64,000 nucleotides of DNA from Thermoleophilaceae bacterium (GTDB lineage: Bacteria; Actinomycetota; Thermoleophilia; Solirubrobacterales; Thermoleophilaceae), in assembly GCA_030446485.1 (NCBI GenBank), contig JAUJNF010000001.1, forward strand, positions 539,964 through 603,963, written 5' to 3'. The notes below the pieces were generated by a model that was not told the DNA's origin, made no database searches, and worked only from the letters and a program-made list of their open reading frames with translations. Within the stretch, counting starts at the first letter, position 1, and every line of letters starts with the position of its first letter. The position numbers and the translations under genes are program-made. Of this stretch, positions 23,485 to 32,427 are shown piece after piece.

Positions 23485-26054
23485 GCCGCCCGGAGGAGAA
23501 GTTCGTCAGCTTCGACATCGACGGCCGCGAGGTGCGGGCGCCCGAGGGAGCCATGCTCGTGGACGGGGCGAAGTACGGGGACGTCGAGATACCGGTCTTC
23601 TGCTACGAGCCCAAGCTCGGCCCCCCGGTGGGCGCCTGCCGCATGTGCCTCGTCGAGATCGAGGGCATCCCCAAGCTCCAGACCGCGTGCTCGACGCCGG
23701 TGAAGGACGGCATGGTGGTGATCACCAAGTCCGACCGCGTCCAGTCGGCTCAGAACGCCGTCGTCGAGTTCCTGCTCGTGAACCACCCGCTCGACTGCCC
23801 GGTGTGCGACGCGGGCGGCGAGTGCCCGCTCCAGGACGTGGCCTACGGCTGGGGGCCTGGCCGCTCGCGCTTCATCGAGCCCAAGCGCCACTTCAAGAAG
23901 CCGCTCGAGCTCTCGCCCACCGTGGCCATCGACCGCGAGCGCTGCATCCTCTGCTACCGCTGCGTGCGCTACTCGCAGGAGATCGCCGAGGACCATCAGC
24001 TCGTGCTGCTCGAGCGGGCCGACCACTCGTTCGTCGGCACTCACGACGGTGCCCCGTACGTGGGCCCGTTCAGCGGCAACATCATCGACCTGTGCCCGGT
24101 GGGGGCGCTCACGTCGGTGCCCTACCGCTTCCGCGCGCGACCCTGGGACGTCGAGGAGGCGGGCACCGTGTGCACGCTCTGCCCGAGCCAGTGCAACGTG
24201 ACCCTCACGGTGCGCGACGACAACAAGGTGCTGCGCGCCTTCAACCGCCAGAACGACGAGGTCGACGACGGCTGGCTGTGCGACAAGGGACGCTTCGGCT
24301 ACCAGACGATCCACGCCGCGGACCGCGTCGTGCACCCGATGGTGCGGGACGGCGGCACGCTGCGGGCGGTGCCCTGGGAGCGCGCGCTCTCCGAGGCCGT
24401 GGCCGGCCTGCGCAAGGCCGGCGCCGGCACGGCGGCGCTGGTGGGCGGCGAGGCCACCAACGAGGAGGGCTTCCTGCTGCAGCGCCTGCTGCGCGAGGTG
24501 CTGGGCTCATCCCACGTCGACTCGCGTCCGAGCGGCCGTCTCGAAGGCGAGCACGCGCGCGTGCTGGCGCGCCCCGACCTGTCCGCGCGCGTGTCCGACA
24601 TCGACTACGCCGATGTCGTGCTCGTGCTCGACGCCGAGCCCGTCGACGAGGCCGCCATCCTCGACCTGCGCGTGCGCAAGGCCGCCCGCCGCAACGGCGC
24701 GCGGGTGGTGGTGGCCACCAGCCGCCCGAGCTCCCTCGACGCGAACGCCGAGGCCGTGGTGCGCTTCGCCCCGGGCGCCAGCGAGGCCGCGCTCGCCGCG
24801 CTCGGCGCGGCGCTGACCGGTGGCGCCGGCCTGGACGACCTGGCCCGCAGGGCCGGGGCCCCGGCCGAGACCGTCAGGGCGGCGGCGTCGCTGCTCGGCG
24901 CCGCGGAGTCGATCGTGGTGCTGTGGGGCGAGCGCCTCTCGCACGGCGCGCGCGGACCGCAGGGCGTGGCCGCGCTGCTCGCACTCATGCGCTCACTCGA
25001 CATCACCGGCAAGGAGGGCTCGGGGCTGATCGAGATCCCGTCGTCCACCAACGCGCGCGGCCTGCGCGAGGTGGGCTGCCTGCCCAACCTGGGACCGGGG
25101 CTCGTGCCCACCGCCGGCGAGGGCCTCGCGGCCGCGGACATGCCCGGCGCCGTCGGCGAGGACATCTCCGCCCTGGTCCTGCTCCAGGCCGACCCGCTGC
25201 GCACCCACCCCGACCGCCAGGCCTGGGCGGCCGCGCTCGACCGGGCGACGTTCGTGGTGGCGTTCACCGACTTCCTCGGCGAGGGCGTGCTCGAGCAGGC
25301 CGACGTCGTGTTCCCCGCCCCCTCCTACGCTGAGAAGGAGGGCACGATCACCCACCCTGACGGGCGCCTGCAGCGGCTGCGCCAGTCGATCGGCCTCGTC
25401 GGCGAGGTACGGCCCCAGTGGGGCGTGCTCGCTGAGCTGGCGGCGGCGCTCGAGGACAAGCCGGTCGAGCTCCTGTCGAGCCCGATGGCGACCGAGCAGA
25501 TGGTGGCCGCGGTGCCGTTTTACGCCGGCGTGACGCTGGCGGAGATCGGGGGCCGCGGCGTGCGCTGGCAGGACCGCGACGCGGCCTCCTCGCTCGCCGC
25601 CGCCGAGCTGCCCGACGGCGCGCTCGAATCCCCGCCGGAGCTGGGCGATGGCCTGCGCCTGGGCACCGTTCTCTCGCTGTGGACGGGCAAGGTGACCGAG
25701 CACGCCCCTGTGCTGAGCTTCCTGGCCCCCCAGCAGCGCGCCGAGCTGTCGGCCGACGACGCGCGCCGGCTCGACCTGTCGCCGGGCGACGTGGTCGAGG
25801 TCGGCTTCGACGGCACGCGCGTGAGGGCGGTGGCCGCGTTGCGCGACGCCGTGCCGCCGGGGAGCGTGTTCCTCGTCGAGGGCACGCGCACCGACAACGC
25901 GACCGCCCTTACGAACGGCGCGCCGCGCACCGTCGAGATCACCAGGGTGCCGGACGCGGTGGCGAAGGGCACCTCCCTGCCGCTCGCGGCCGACGCCGGG
26001 GCGGCCGACGCCTCGACCAGCGTGGCCGGCTCCGCGGAGGCCCCGCCCGCATGA
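23481..26054 (+). CDS. nuoG: NADH-quinone oxidoreductase subunit G
   Basis: 857 residues; the iron-sulfur subunit of the peripheral arm. GTG start overlaps the nuoF TGA. N-terminal [2Fe-2S] ferredoxin domain (FCYEPKLGPPVGACRMC), the His/Cys-ligated N5 region, N6 ligands in CILCYRCVRYSQE and NIIDLCPVGAL, then the N7-type CTLCPSQCNVTL motif with GWLCDKGRFGY, followed by a long molybdopterin-oxidoreductase-like domain that lacks a cofactor role in complex I. The extra CxxC-xxx-C cluster N7 is typical of actinobacterial NuoG. No frameshifts seen. Confidence 0.95.
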   Translation: MSRPEEKFVSFDIDGREVRAPEGAMLVDGAKYGDVEIPVFCYEPKLGPPVGACRMCLVEIEGIPKLQTACSTPVKDGMVVITKSDRVQSAQNAVVEFLLVNHPLDCPVCDAGGECPLQDVAYGWGPGRSRFIEPKRHFKKPLELSPTVAIDRERCILCYRCVRYSQEIAEDHQLVLLERADHSFVGTHDGAPYVGPFSGNIIDLCPVGALTSVPYRFRARPWDVEEAGTVCTLCPSQCNVTLTVRDDNKVLRAFNRQNDEVDDGWLCDKGRFGYQTIHAADRVVHPMVRDGGTLRAVPWERALSEAVAGLRKAGAGTAALVGGEATNEEGFLLQRLLREVLGSSHVDSRPSGRLEGEHARVLARPDLSARVSDIDYADVVLVLDAEPVDEAAILDLRVRKAARRNGARVVVATSRPSSLDANAEAVVRFAPGASEAALAALGAALTGGAGLDDLARRAGAPAETVRAAASLLGAAESIVVLWGERLSHGARGPQGVAALLALMRSLDITGKEGSGLIEIPSSTNARGLREVGCLPNLGPGLVPTAGEGLAAADMPGAVGEDISALVLLQADPLRTHPDRQAWAAALDRATFVVAFTDFLGEGVLEQADVVFPAPSYAEKEGTITHPDGRLQRLRQSIGLVGEVRPQWGVLAELAAALEDKPVELLSSPMATEQMVAAVPFYAGVTLAEIGGRGVRWQDRDAASSLAAAELPDGALESPPELGDGLRLGTVLSLWTGKVTEHAPVLSFLAPQQRAELSADDARRLDLSPGDVVEVGFDGTRVRAVAALRDAVPPGSVFLVEGTRTDNATALTNGAPRTVEITRVPDAVAKGTSLPLAADAGAADASTSVAGSAEAPPA

Positions 26055-27070
26055 CGCACGTGATCGCCGACGTGGGCCTCGCCGAGTCCACCGGGGTGCA
26101 GATCCTCAAGTCGATCGTGATATTCGCGGTGGTGCTGCAGGTCGTGCCGCTGATCCTGCTGCTCGAGCGCAAGCTGCTCGGGCGCTTCCAGGCGCGGCTC
26201 GGGCCCAACCGCGTCGGCCCCTTCGGCCTCCTCCAGCCCCTGGCCGACGTGGGCAAGCTGCTCTCGAAGGAGCAGGCCACGCCCACCACGGCGGTGCCCT
26301 GGATGATGGCGCTCGCACCCGTGATCTCGATCCTCACGGCGATCGCCACGCTGGCGATCATCCCCTTCGGGGACGTGCGCAACGACGCCCTGTTCGGCTC
26401 CGACGTGGGCCTCTACGGGATCGACGTATCGATCGGAATCCTGTACGCGTTCGCGTTCGGCGCGCTCGCCTTCTACGGCCTGATGCTCGGCGGTTGGGCC
26501 TCGGGCTCCAAGTACTCGTTCCTCGGCTCGATGCGCGCCGCCGCGCAGCTCATCTCCTACGAGATCGCGCTCGGCTTCTCCCTGCTCGGCGTGGTGATGA
26601 CCGCCGGCTCGCTGTCGCTCACCGAGATCGTCCAGGCCCAGGACGGCATCTGGTTCATCGTGCCGCAGTTCGTGGGCTTCCTGATCTTCATGGTGGCGGG
26701 CTTCGCCGAGACCAACCGGCCGCCCTTCGACATGGCCGAGGCCGACGCCGAGATCGTGGCCGGCTACAACACCGAGTACGGCGGCATGCGCTTCGGCTCG
26801 TTCTTCATGGCCGAGTACATCAACATGATCGTGATCGCCGGCATCGCCACCGCCATGTTCCTCGGCGGCTGGCACGGGCCGGGACCGGCGTTCCTCGACC
26901 CCTTCTGGGTGGTGGCGAAGATGTTCCTGTTCATCATCTTCTTCATCTGGATCCGCGCCACCCTGCCGCGGCTGCGCTACGACCAGCTGATGAGCTTCGG
27001 GTGGAAGATCCTGCTGCCGCTGGCCACGCTCAACGTGCTGGTGACGGCGGTCCTGGTGGTGTTGACATGA
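26051..27070 (+). CDS. nuoH: NADH-quinone oxidoreductase subunit H
   Basis: 339 residues with about eight TM helices; forms the quinone entry chamber. ATGA overlap with nuoG. Conserved segments: LLERKLLGRFQARLGPNRVG, GLLQPLADVGKLL, MRAAAQLISYEIALG, FAETNRPPFDMAEADAEIVA and GFFIWIR-like IFFIWIRATLPRLRYDQ. Intact reading frame, normal length. Confidence 0.97.
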   Translation: MTHVIADVGLAESTGVQILKSIVIFAVVLQVVPLILLLERKLLGRFQARLGPNRVGPFGLLQPLADVGKLLSKEQATPTTAVPWMMALAPVISILTAIATLAIIPFGDVRNDALFGSDVGLYGIDVSIGILYAFAFGALAFYGLMLGGWASGSKYSFLGSMRAAAQLISYEIALGFSLLGVVMTAGSLSLTEIVQAQDGIWFIVPQFVGFLIFMVAGFAETNRPPFDMAEADAEIVAGYNTEYGGMRFGSFFMAEYINMIVIAGIATAMFLGGWHGPGPAFLDPFWVVAKMFLFIIFFIWIRATLPRLRYDQLMSFGWKILLPLATLNVLVTAVLVVLT

Positions 27071-27072
27071 AC

Positions 27073-27150
27073 AGGCAGTTGGCAGTTGGGCAGTTGGCAG
27101 TTGAGCCCACTTCGAAGGTGAATGCCAACTGCCAACCGCCAACTGCCCAC
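27073..27150. repeat. inverted tandem-repeat spacer between nuoH and nuoI
   Basis: The left arm has four copies of a GGCAGTTG-type unit (27073-27103) and the right arm has the complementary GCCAACTGCC-type units (27124-27150), able to form a stem of about 20 bp. It occupies almost the whole 85-bp spacer in an operon whose other junctions mostly overlap. Confidence 0.65.
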
Positions 27151-27155
27151 CCTCC

Positions 27156-27704
27156 GTGGCGGAGCAAGCGATGACCTACGACCCCGGCCCCGACGTGATC
27201 GCAGTGCAGCGCGGCCCCGAGCCCGGCGGCGCCGGCGGCGCGTACCGCATCTTCGGAGAGACCCTGCGCGGCCTGAAGACCACGCTCGCGCGCGTGGCCG
27301 AGGGACCCGTGACGATCGAGTACCCGGAGGAGAAGACCCCGGTGTACCCGCGCTTCCGCGGCCGGCACAAGCTCCAGCGCTTCGAGGACACGGGGCTCGA
27401 GAAGTGCGTCGGCTGCTCGCTCTGCGCCGCCGCGTGCCCGGCCGACTGCATCCGGGTGGTGGCGGCGGAGAACACGCCCGAGCACCAGGTGTCCGCCGGC
27501 GAGCGTTACGCGTCGGTCTACGAGATCAACATGACGCGCTGCATCTTCTGCGGCTACTGCGAGGTGGCCTGCCCGTTCGACGCGATCACCATGGGGCACG
27601 ACTTCGAGCTCTCGGACTACACCCGCTCGGACCTCATCTTCACCAAGGAGATGCTGCTGGCCGAGCCGCTGGAGCGCACGCCGCTGCGCCGCGAGGGGGA
27701 GTGA
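27156..27704 (+). CDS. nuoI: NADH-quinone oxidoreductase subunit I
   Basis: 182 residues from GTG at 27156 (or ATG at 27171). Two [4Fe-4S] ferredoxin motifs, EKCVGCSLCAAACPADC and TRCIFCGYCEVACPFDAI, provide clusters N6a/N6b. N-terminal region TYDPGPDVIAVQRGPEPG is variable. The family core RFRGRHKLQRFEDTGLEKC is intact. Confidence 0.96.
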   Translation: MAEQAMTYDPGPDVIAVQRGPEPGGAGGAYRIFGETLRGLKTTLARVAEGPVTIEYPEEKTPVYPRFRGRHKLQRFEDTGLEKCVGCSLCAAACPADCIRVVAAENTPEHQVSAGERYASVYEINMTRCIFCGYCEVACPFDAITMGHDFELSDYTRSDLIFTKEMLLAEPLERTPLRREGE

Positions 27705-27732
27705 CGGCGCCGGCCGGGCGGAGATCCGCCCC

Positions 27733-28377
27733 GTGATCTTCGAGCAGATCCTCTTCTTCATCGCCGCCGCCGGCGCGATAGCGGGCGCGCTCGGCGTGAC
27801 GGTGTCCCGCAACCCGTTCTACAGCGTGCTCGCCCTCGTCGCGCACCTGATCGCCCTGGCCGTGCTCTTCCTGCTCCTGAGCGCGGAGTTCCTGGCCGCG
27901 GCGCAGCTCGTGGTGTACGCCGGCGCGGTGATGGTCCTGTACGTGTTCGTGGTGGCCTACATCGGCGGCTCTGACGAGCCGCTCCAGCCGGTGAGGGGAC
28001 CGGTGGCCCGGCTCGGTCCGCTCTTCGCGGGCGTGCTGTTCGTGGAGGTCGCGATCGCGGTGATCGGCTCGGGCCTGAAGGCGCTCGGCACGCGCGGGCC
28101 CGAGGTGCAGACGGGCGCCGGGCGCGAGGCCTACGGCTCTCCCGGGCAGTTCGGCGAGCTGCTCCTGACCGACTTCCTGCTGCCGTTCGAGGCGGCGTCC
28201 TTCCTGCTGCTCGTGGCCGCGGTGGGCGCTGTGGTGCTGGCGCGCCGGCGGCGGGGGCTCGAGGACACGGGCACGGTCGACGACCTCGCGCGCAGCTCGC
28301 CCGAGAGCGACGACCCCCGGCCCGAGATGGTGCCGCAGGGCGACCCCCCGGTCCCGACCGGCGCCGGAGCGAGCTGA
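27733..28377 (+). CDS. nuoJ: NADH-quinone oxidoreductase subunit J
   Basis: 214 residues, five TM helices. GTG start. Conserved RNPFYSVLALVAHLIALAVL and AAAQLVVYAGAVMVLYVFVV (the third helix with its pi-bulge). A C-terminal tail of about 45 residues is disordered, rich in Asp/Pro, longer than in E. coli. Spaced 28 bp after nuoI. Confidence 0.95.
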   Translation: MIFEQILFFIAAAGAIAGALGVTVSRNPFYSVLALVAHLIALAVLFLLLSAEFLAAAQLVVYAGAVMVLYVFVVAYIGGSDEPLQPVRGPVARLGPLFAGVLFVEVAIAVIGSGLKALGTRGPEVQTGAGREAYGSPGQFGELLLTDFLLPFEAASFLLLVAAVGAVVLARRRRGLEDTGTVDDLARSSPESDDPRPEMVPQGDPPVPTGAGAS

Positions 28378-28417
28378 TGGCCCCCCCCGGAAGCACCGGC
28401 CGGAGGGACCACTAGCC

Positions 28418-28717
28418 GTGGACATCGAGTGGTTCGTCGTGCTGTCGGCGATGATCTTCGCCATCGGCGTCGGGGGGGTGTTCACCCACCGCAACCCGTT
28501 GGTCGTGCTCCTCTGCATCGAGCTGATGCTGAACGGATCCAACCTGGCGCTGATCTCGTTCGCGCGCATGCACGGCAACGGCGACGGCCAGGTGTTCGCG
28601 CTGATCGTGATGGTGGTGGCCGCCTGTGAGGTGGTGATCGGCCTCGGGCTGATCGTCGCCATGTACCGGCGCCGGCTCGACGTGGACGTCGACGCCCTCT
28701 CGGAGCTGCGCGGATGA
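28418..28717 (+). CDS. nuoK: NADH-quinone oxidoreductase subunit K
   Basis: 99 residues, three TM helices. GTG start. Contains the conserved Glu-bearing LVVLLCIELMLNGSNLAL and VAACEVVIGLGLIVAMYR helices that take part in proton transfer. Stop overlaps the nuoL ATG (ATGA). Confidence 0.97.
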   Translation: MDIEWFVVLSAMIFAIGVGGVFTHRNPLVVLLCIELMLNGSNLALISFARMHGNGDGQVFALIVMVVAACEVVIGLGLIVAMYRRRLDVDVDALSELRG

Positions 28718-30710
28718 GCGCCACCGACTACGGCTGGCTGATCCTCGCCTTCCCGCTGGCCGGGACGGTGGCCATCGCCCTGGGTTGGAAGGCGCTCCCC
28801 GGCCGCTCGCCCGGCGTGCTCGGAAGCGCGACCATCCTCGGCTCTTCCTGGCCTCCTCGGCGCGCTCTCGACGGTCGACGGCGAGGCCCACGAGGAGCGC
28901 CTTCTCCTACGCCGAGACCGTCGGGGTGAACGTCGACCTCGGCATCCTGATCGACCCGCTGTCGGTGTTCATGGCCCTCGTGGTCAGCGGCGTGTCCTTC
29001 CTGATCCACGTCTACTCGACGTCCTACATGGCCTCGGACCGGGGCTACGCGCGCTTCTTCGCCTACCTCAACTTCTTCGTGTTCTCGATGCTGCTGCTGG
29101 TGCTCGCCGGCAACTTCGTCCTGCTGACCGTGGGCTGGGCGTTCGTGGGCGCGGCGTCGTATCTCCTGATCTCGTTCTGGTACCGCCGCGAGACCGCCAC
29201 GCAGGCCGGGATCAAGGCCTTCGTGATGAACGTGATCGGGGACCTGGGCCTGGTGCTGGCGGCGTTCCTTCTGTTCAACGAGACCGGCGCGCTCGACTAC
29301 GCGGGTGTTTTCGGCGCCACCCAGGACACGTTCACCGAGAACGACGGCACCCTCGTGGCGGCCTGCCTGCTGCTGCTGGTGGGCGCCGTCGCCAAGTCGG
29401 CCCAGCTGCCGCTCCACACCTGGTTGGCCGACGCCATGGAGGGGCCCACGCCGGTGTCGGCGCTCATCCACGCGGCCACCATGGTCACCGCGGGCGTCTA
29501 CCTGATCGCCCGCTGCCACCCGCTGTTCGAGCAGGCGCCGGCGGCGGCGGACGTGGCCGCGATCGTCGGCACGGTGACCATGGTCTACGCCGCCTCGGTC
29601 GCCCTCGTGGTCACCGACCTCAAACGGGTGATCGCGTACTCGACGATGTCGCAGATCGGCTACATGGTGCTGGGGGTGTCGGCCTTCGCCTACGGGGCGG
29701 GCCTCTTCCACCTGATGACCCACGCGTTCTTCAAGGCGCTCCTGTTCATGGGCGCCGGCTCGGTGATCGGCGCGATGGGCGGCGTGCAGTCGATGGACCG
29801 CATGGGCGGCTTCCGCCGGGCGCTGCCGTTCACCTTTGTGACGTTCACGATCGGCGCACTCGCCCTGGCCAGCTTCCCGCTATTCGCCGGCTTCTTCTCG
29901 AAGGACGAGATCCTCGCCTTCTCGATAAACCGGGGCGGGCTCTACGCCGTGCTCGGCGTGATCGGCTACCTCGCCGCCGCGGTCACCGCCTTCTACGCGT
30001 TCCGCATGGTCTTCCGGGTCTTCTTCGGCGACGAGGTGCCCGAGGCGCGCGCCGCCGCCTCCGGCCACGTCGAGCACCACGCGCCGGAGAACCCCTCGAC
30101 GGGTGAGGCCGAGGACACCGAGGTCGGCTTCCCGGGGCCCGAGCACCACTACGCCGAGCGCTCGCTCGGCATGAGGGCCGCGATGGCCCCGCTCGCGCTC
30201 CTCGCCGTGGTGGGCGGCGTGCTCAGCATCCCCGGCGTGACCGACACGCTCGAGCACTTCCTCGAGCCCACGTTCGAGGATTCGGCCTTCATCGAAGCGG
30301 AGGCCATGCCCAGCGAGGGAGCAGAGCTGGCCGGCCTCGCGGTCGGCGGGCTGATGGCCTTCGCCGGGATCGGTCTGGCCTACCTCCTCTACCTGAGCCG
30401 GCCGGGCGCGACGCTCGAGCTGCGCGACCGCTTCGCCGCCGTCCACAGGTTCCTCTTCAACAAGTGGTACTTCGACGAGCTCTACGACCGGCTGTTCGTC
30501 GCACCGAGCGCGGCCTTCGGGCGCTTCGGCCGGACGGTAGTGGAGAGCGCGCTGATCCAGGGCGTGCTGATCGGCGGTCCGAGCGGCCTGGTGCGGGCCG
30601 GTGCAACCCTCGCGCGGGGAGTCCAGTCGGGCTACCTGCGCGCCTATGCGCTCCTGCTGCTCTTCGGGCTCGGCGGCCTGGCCCTCTACTTCCTGATCGC
30701 GGCGAGCTGA
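28714..30710 (+). pseudogene. nuoL: NADH-quinone oxidoreductase subunit L, frameshifted near the N-terminus
   Basis: Antiporter-like proton-pumping subunit. From ATG at 28714 the frame gives YGWLILAFPLAGTVAIALGW, then between about 28845 and 28905 the frame changes two or three times (expected text LFLASSALSTVDGE, HEERAFSYAETVG). From about 28910 it is clean to the stop, covering the full core (GWAFVGAASYLLISFWYRRE, KSAQLPLHTWLADAMEGPTP, SALIHAATMVTAGVYLIAR) and the C-terminal lateral helix. The 1997-nt span is one short of a multiple of three. Confidence 0.9.
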
Positions 30711-30714
30711 GCGG

Positions 30715-32427
30715 ATGCTGACCATCCATCTGTCGATCGTCGTCTTCCTGCCGCTCGCGAGCGGCCTGATCGCGGCCTTCGCGCCGCGCGCCTGGGCGCG
30801 CTGGATCGTGCTCGCCGGGACGCTCGCCGTGCTCGGGTACGCGGTGGCCATGATCGTCGACTTCGACTCCGGTCGCCCCGGCCTGTCGTACGCGACCGAC
30901 GACGAATGGATTCCGGAGCTCGGCATCCACTACGCGCTCGGGATCGACGGGCTCAACCTCTTCCTGGTGGCGCTCACTGCGTTGCTGTGGGCGATCTCCA
31001 CGCTGGTGGCCGCGTTCAAGGACTACGAGCGCCCGCGGCTGTTCTTCTTCCAGCTCGCGCTGGCCGAGACCGCCGTGCTCGGCGCGTTCTGCGCGCAGGA
31101 CCTGGCGCTCTTCGTGGCCTTCTTCGACCTGATGCTCGTGCCCTTCTACTTCCTGATCGGCGGCTGGGGCGAGGGGCAGCGCGTGGCCGCCACCACCAAG
31201 CTCGTGATCTACACGCTGGTGGGATCGCTGCTCATGCTGGCCGGCGCGGTGGCGCTCGGGGTGCTGTCGGCTCCAGCCGGCGGTGAGGCCTCCTTCCTGC
31301 TCACCGACCTCGAGGCCGCCAGCCTCCCGGAGGGCACGCAACAGTGGATCTTCCTGCTGTTCGCGGCGGCGTTCCTCGTGAAGATGCCGGCCTTCCCCCT
31401 GCACGGGTGGATGCCGGACGGCTACCGGGCCACCCCCCTGCCGGTGCTCGTGCTGTTCTCGGGCGTGGTGTCGAAGGTCGGCGCCTACGGCTTCCTCCGC
31501 GTGGTGCTGCCGATCCTGCCGGACGGGGCGCAGCACTTCCAGGAGCTGCTCCTGATCATCGCGGTGGTGTCGATCCTGTACGGCTCCGTGCTCGCCTTCT
31601 CCCAGGACGATGCGCGGCTGGTGGTGGGCTACTCGTCGATCGCGCAGCTCGGCTTCATCACGCTCGGGATCTTCGCGCTCGACCCCAAGGGAGCGCAGGG
31701 CGCGCTCCTCCAGATGATCAACCACGGGCTCGTCACCGCCGGGCTGTTCTTCATCATCGCCGTCCTGGCGGCGCGCGCCGGCGGCTCGGAGCTGCTGAGT
31801 CGCATGGGGGGCATCGCCTACCGCGCCCCGGTGCTGGCAGGCCTGTTCCTGGTGGTGGCCCTGGCCACGCTGGCGATGCCCGGCTCGGCCAACTTCGTGG
31901 CCGAGCTGCTCATCCTCTTCGGCGTCCTGGAGGACAAGCTGGTGTACGGCATCCTGGCCGGCGCGGGCGTGGCGCTCGCGGCCGTGTACATGATCCGCTT
32001 CTACCAGCGGGCGATGCACCACCGGGTCGGCACCGGCGTGGACTCGCGCGACGTGCGCGGCGTCGAGCTCGTGGCGATCGCGTCGGTGGTGGTGGTGATC
32101 ATCGGCCTGGGCGTGTACCCGCAGCTGGTGGTCGAGCGGAGCGAGCGGGCCACGGTTGCGAAGGTGCGCCCGGCCGAGCAGGTGGCCGACCGGGGGGGCG
32201 AGGCCGTGGCGGCTCCGGCGCCGGCCGCGTCGGGGCCGGCCCCTGGAGCGGGAGGCGTGCCCGGGAGTCGCGGCGGGCAGCCGGTCCCCGTGGGGCCGGA
32301 CGGGCAGCCCATCCCCGTCGGTCCTGACGGGCAGCCGATCCCCGTCGGTCCTGACGGGCAGCCGGTCCCCGTGGGGCCGGACGGGCAACCCGTGCCCGTG
32401 CCCCCGCAGCCGGGGCAGGCGCCGTGA
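30715..32427 (+). CDS. nuoM: NADH-quinone oxidoreductase subunit M with repetitive C-terminal tail
   Basis: 570 residues; antiporter-like subunit with about 14 TM helices. Core motifs: GIDGLNLFLVALTALLWAIS, FFDLMLVPFYFLIGGWG, VKMPAFPLHGWMPDGY and PGSANFVAELLILFG. Typical NuoM ends near residue 475-490, just after GVYPQLVVERSE. Here about 95 more residues follow: an Ala/Pro linker then four tandem nonapeptides of form QPVPVGPDG (DNA 32278-32385, 27-bp unit, unit pattern ABBA) and a Pro-rich end. The tail should be outside the membrane and disordered. Stop overlaps the nuoN GTG. Confidence 0.96.
   Translation: MLTIHLSIVVFLPLASGLIAAFAPRAWARWIVLAGTLAVLGYAVAMIVDFDSGRPGLSYATDDEWIPELGIHYALGIDGLNLFLVALTALLWAISTLVAAFKDYERPRLFFFQLALAETAVLGAFCAQDLALFVAFFDLMLVPFYFLIGGWGEGQRVAATTKLVIYTLVGSLLMLAGAVALGVLSAPAGGEASFLLTDLEAASLPEGTQQWIFLLFAAAFLVKMPAFPLHGWMPDGYRATPLPVLVLFSGVVSKVGAYGFLRVVLPILPDGAQHFQELLLIIAVVSILYGSVLAFSQDDARLVVGYSSIAQLGFITLGIFALDPKGAQGALLQMINHGLVTAGLFFIIAVLAARAGGSELLSRMGGIAYRAPVLAGLFLVVALATLAMPGSANFVAELLILFGVLEDKLVYGILAGAGVALAAVYMIRFYQRAMHHRVGTGVDSRDVRGVELVAIASVVVVIIGLGVYPQLVVERSERATVAKVRPAEQVADRGGEAVAAPAPAASGPAPGAGGVPGSRGGQPVPVGPDGQPIPVGPDGQPIPVGPDGQPVPVGPDGQPVPVPPQPGQAP
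32278..32385 (+). repeat. 27-bp tandem repeat (4 units) within nuoM
   Basis: Four adjacent 27-bp units encode QP(V/I)PVGPDG. Units 1 and 4 are identical and units 2 and 3 differ by two bases, so the block grew by unequal duplication. The reading frame is kept. Confidence 0.85.

Noticed and set aside
25520-27142. 540-codon antisense frame over nuoG and nuoH
   Set aside because: Composition is that of a GC-rich shadow frame; sense genes are certain.
30457-32388. 643-codon open frame antisense to nuoL and nuoM
   Set aside because: Its text is His/Glu/Arg-rich low complexity, typical of the complement of high-GC coding DNA. The sense strand has clear complex I subunits.
32278-32420. Possible CRISPR-like repeat array in nuoM
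   Set aside because: Units are directly adjacent with no spacers, in frame and coding for QPVPVGPDG.
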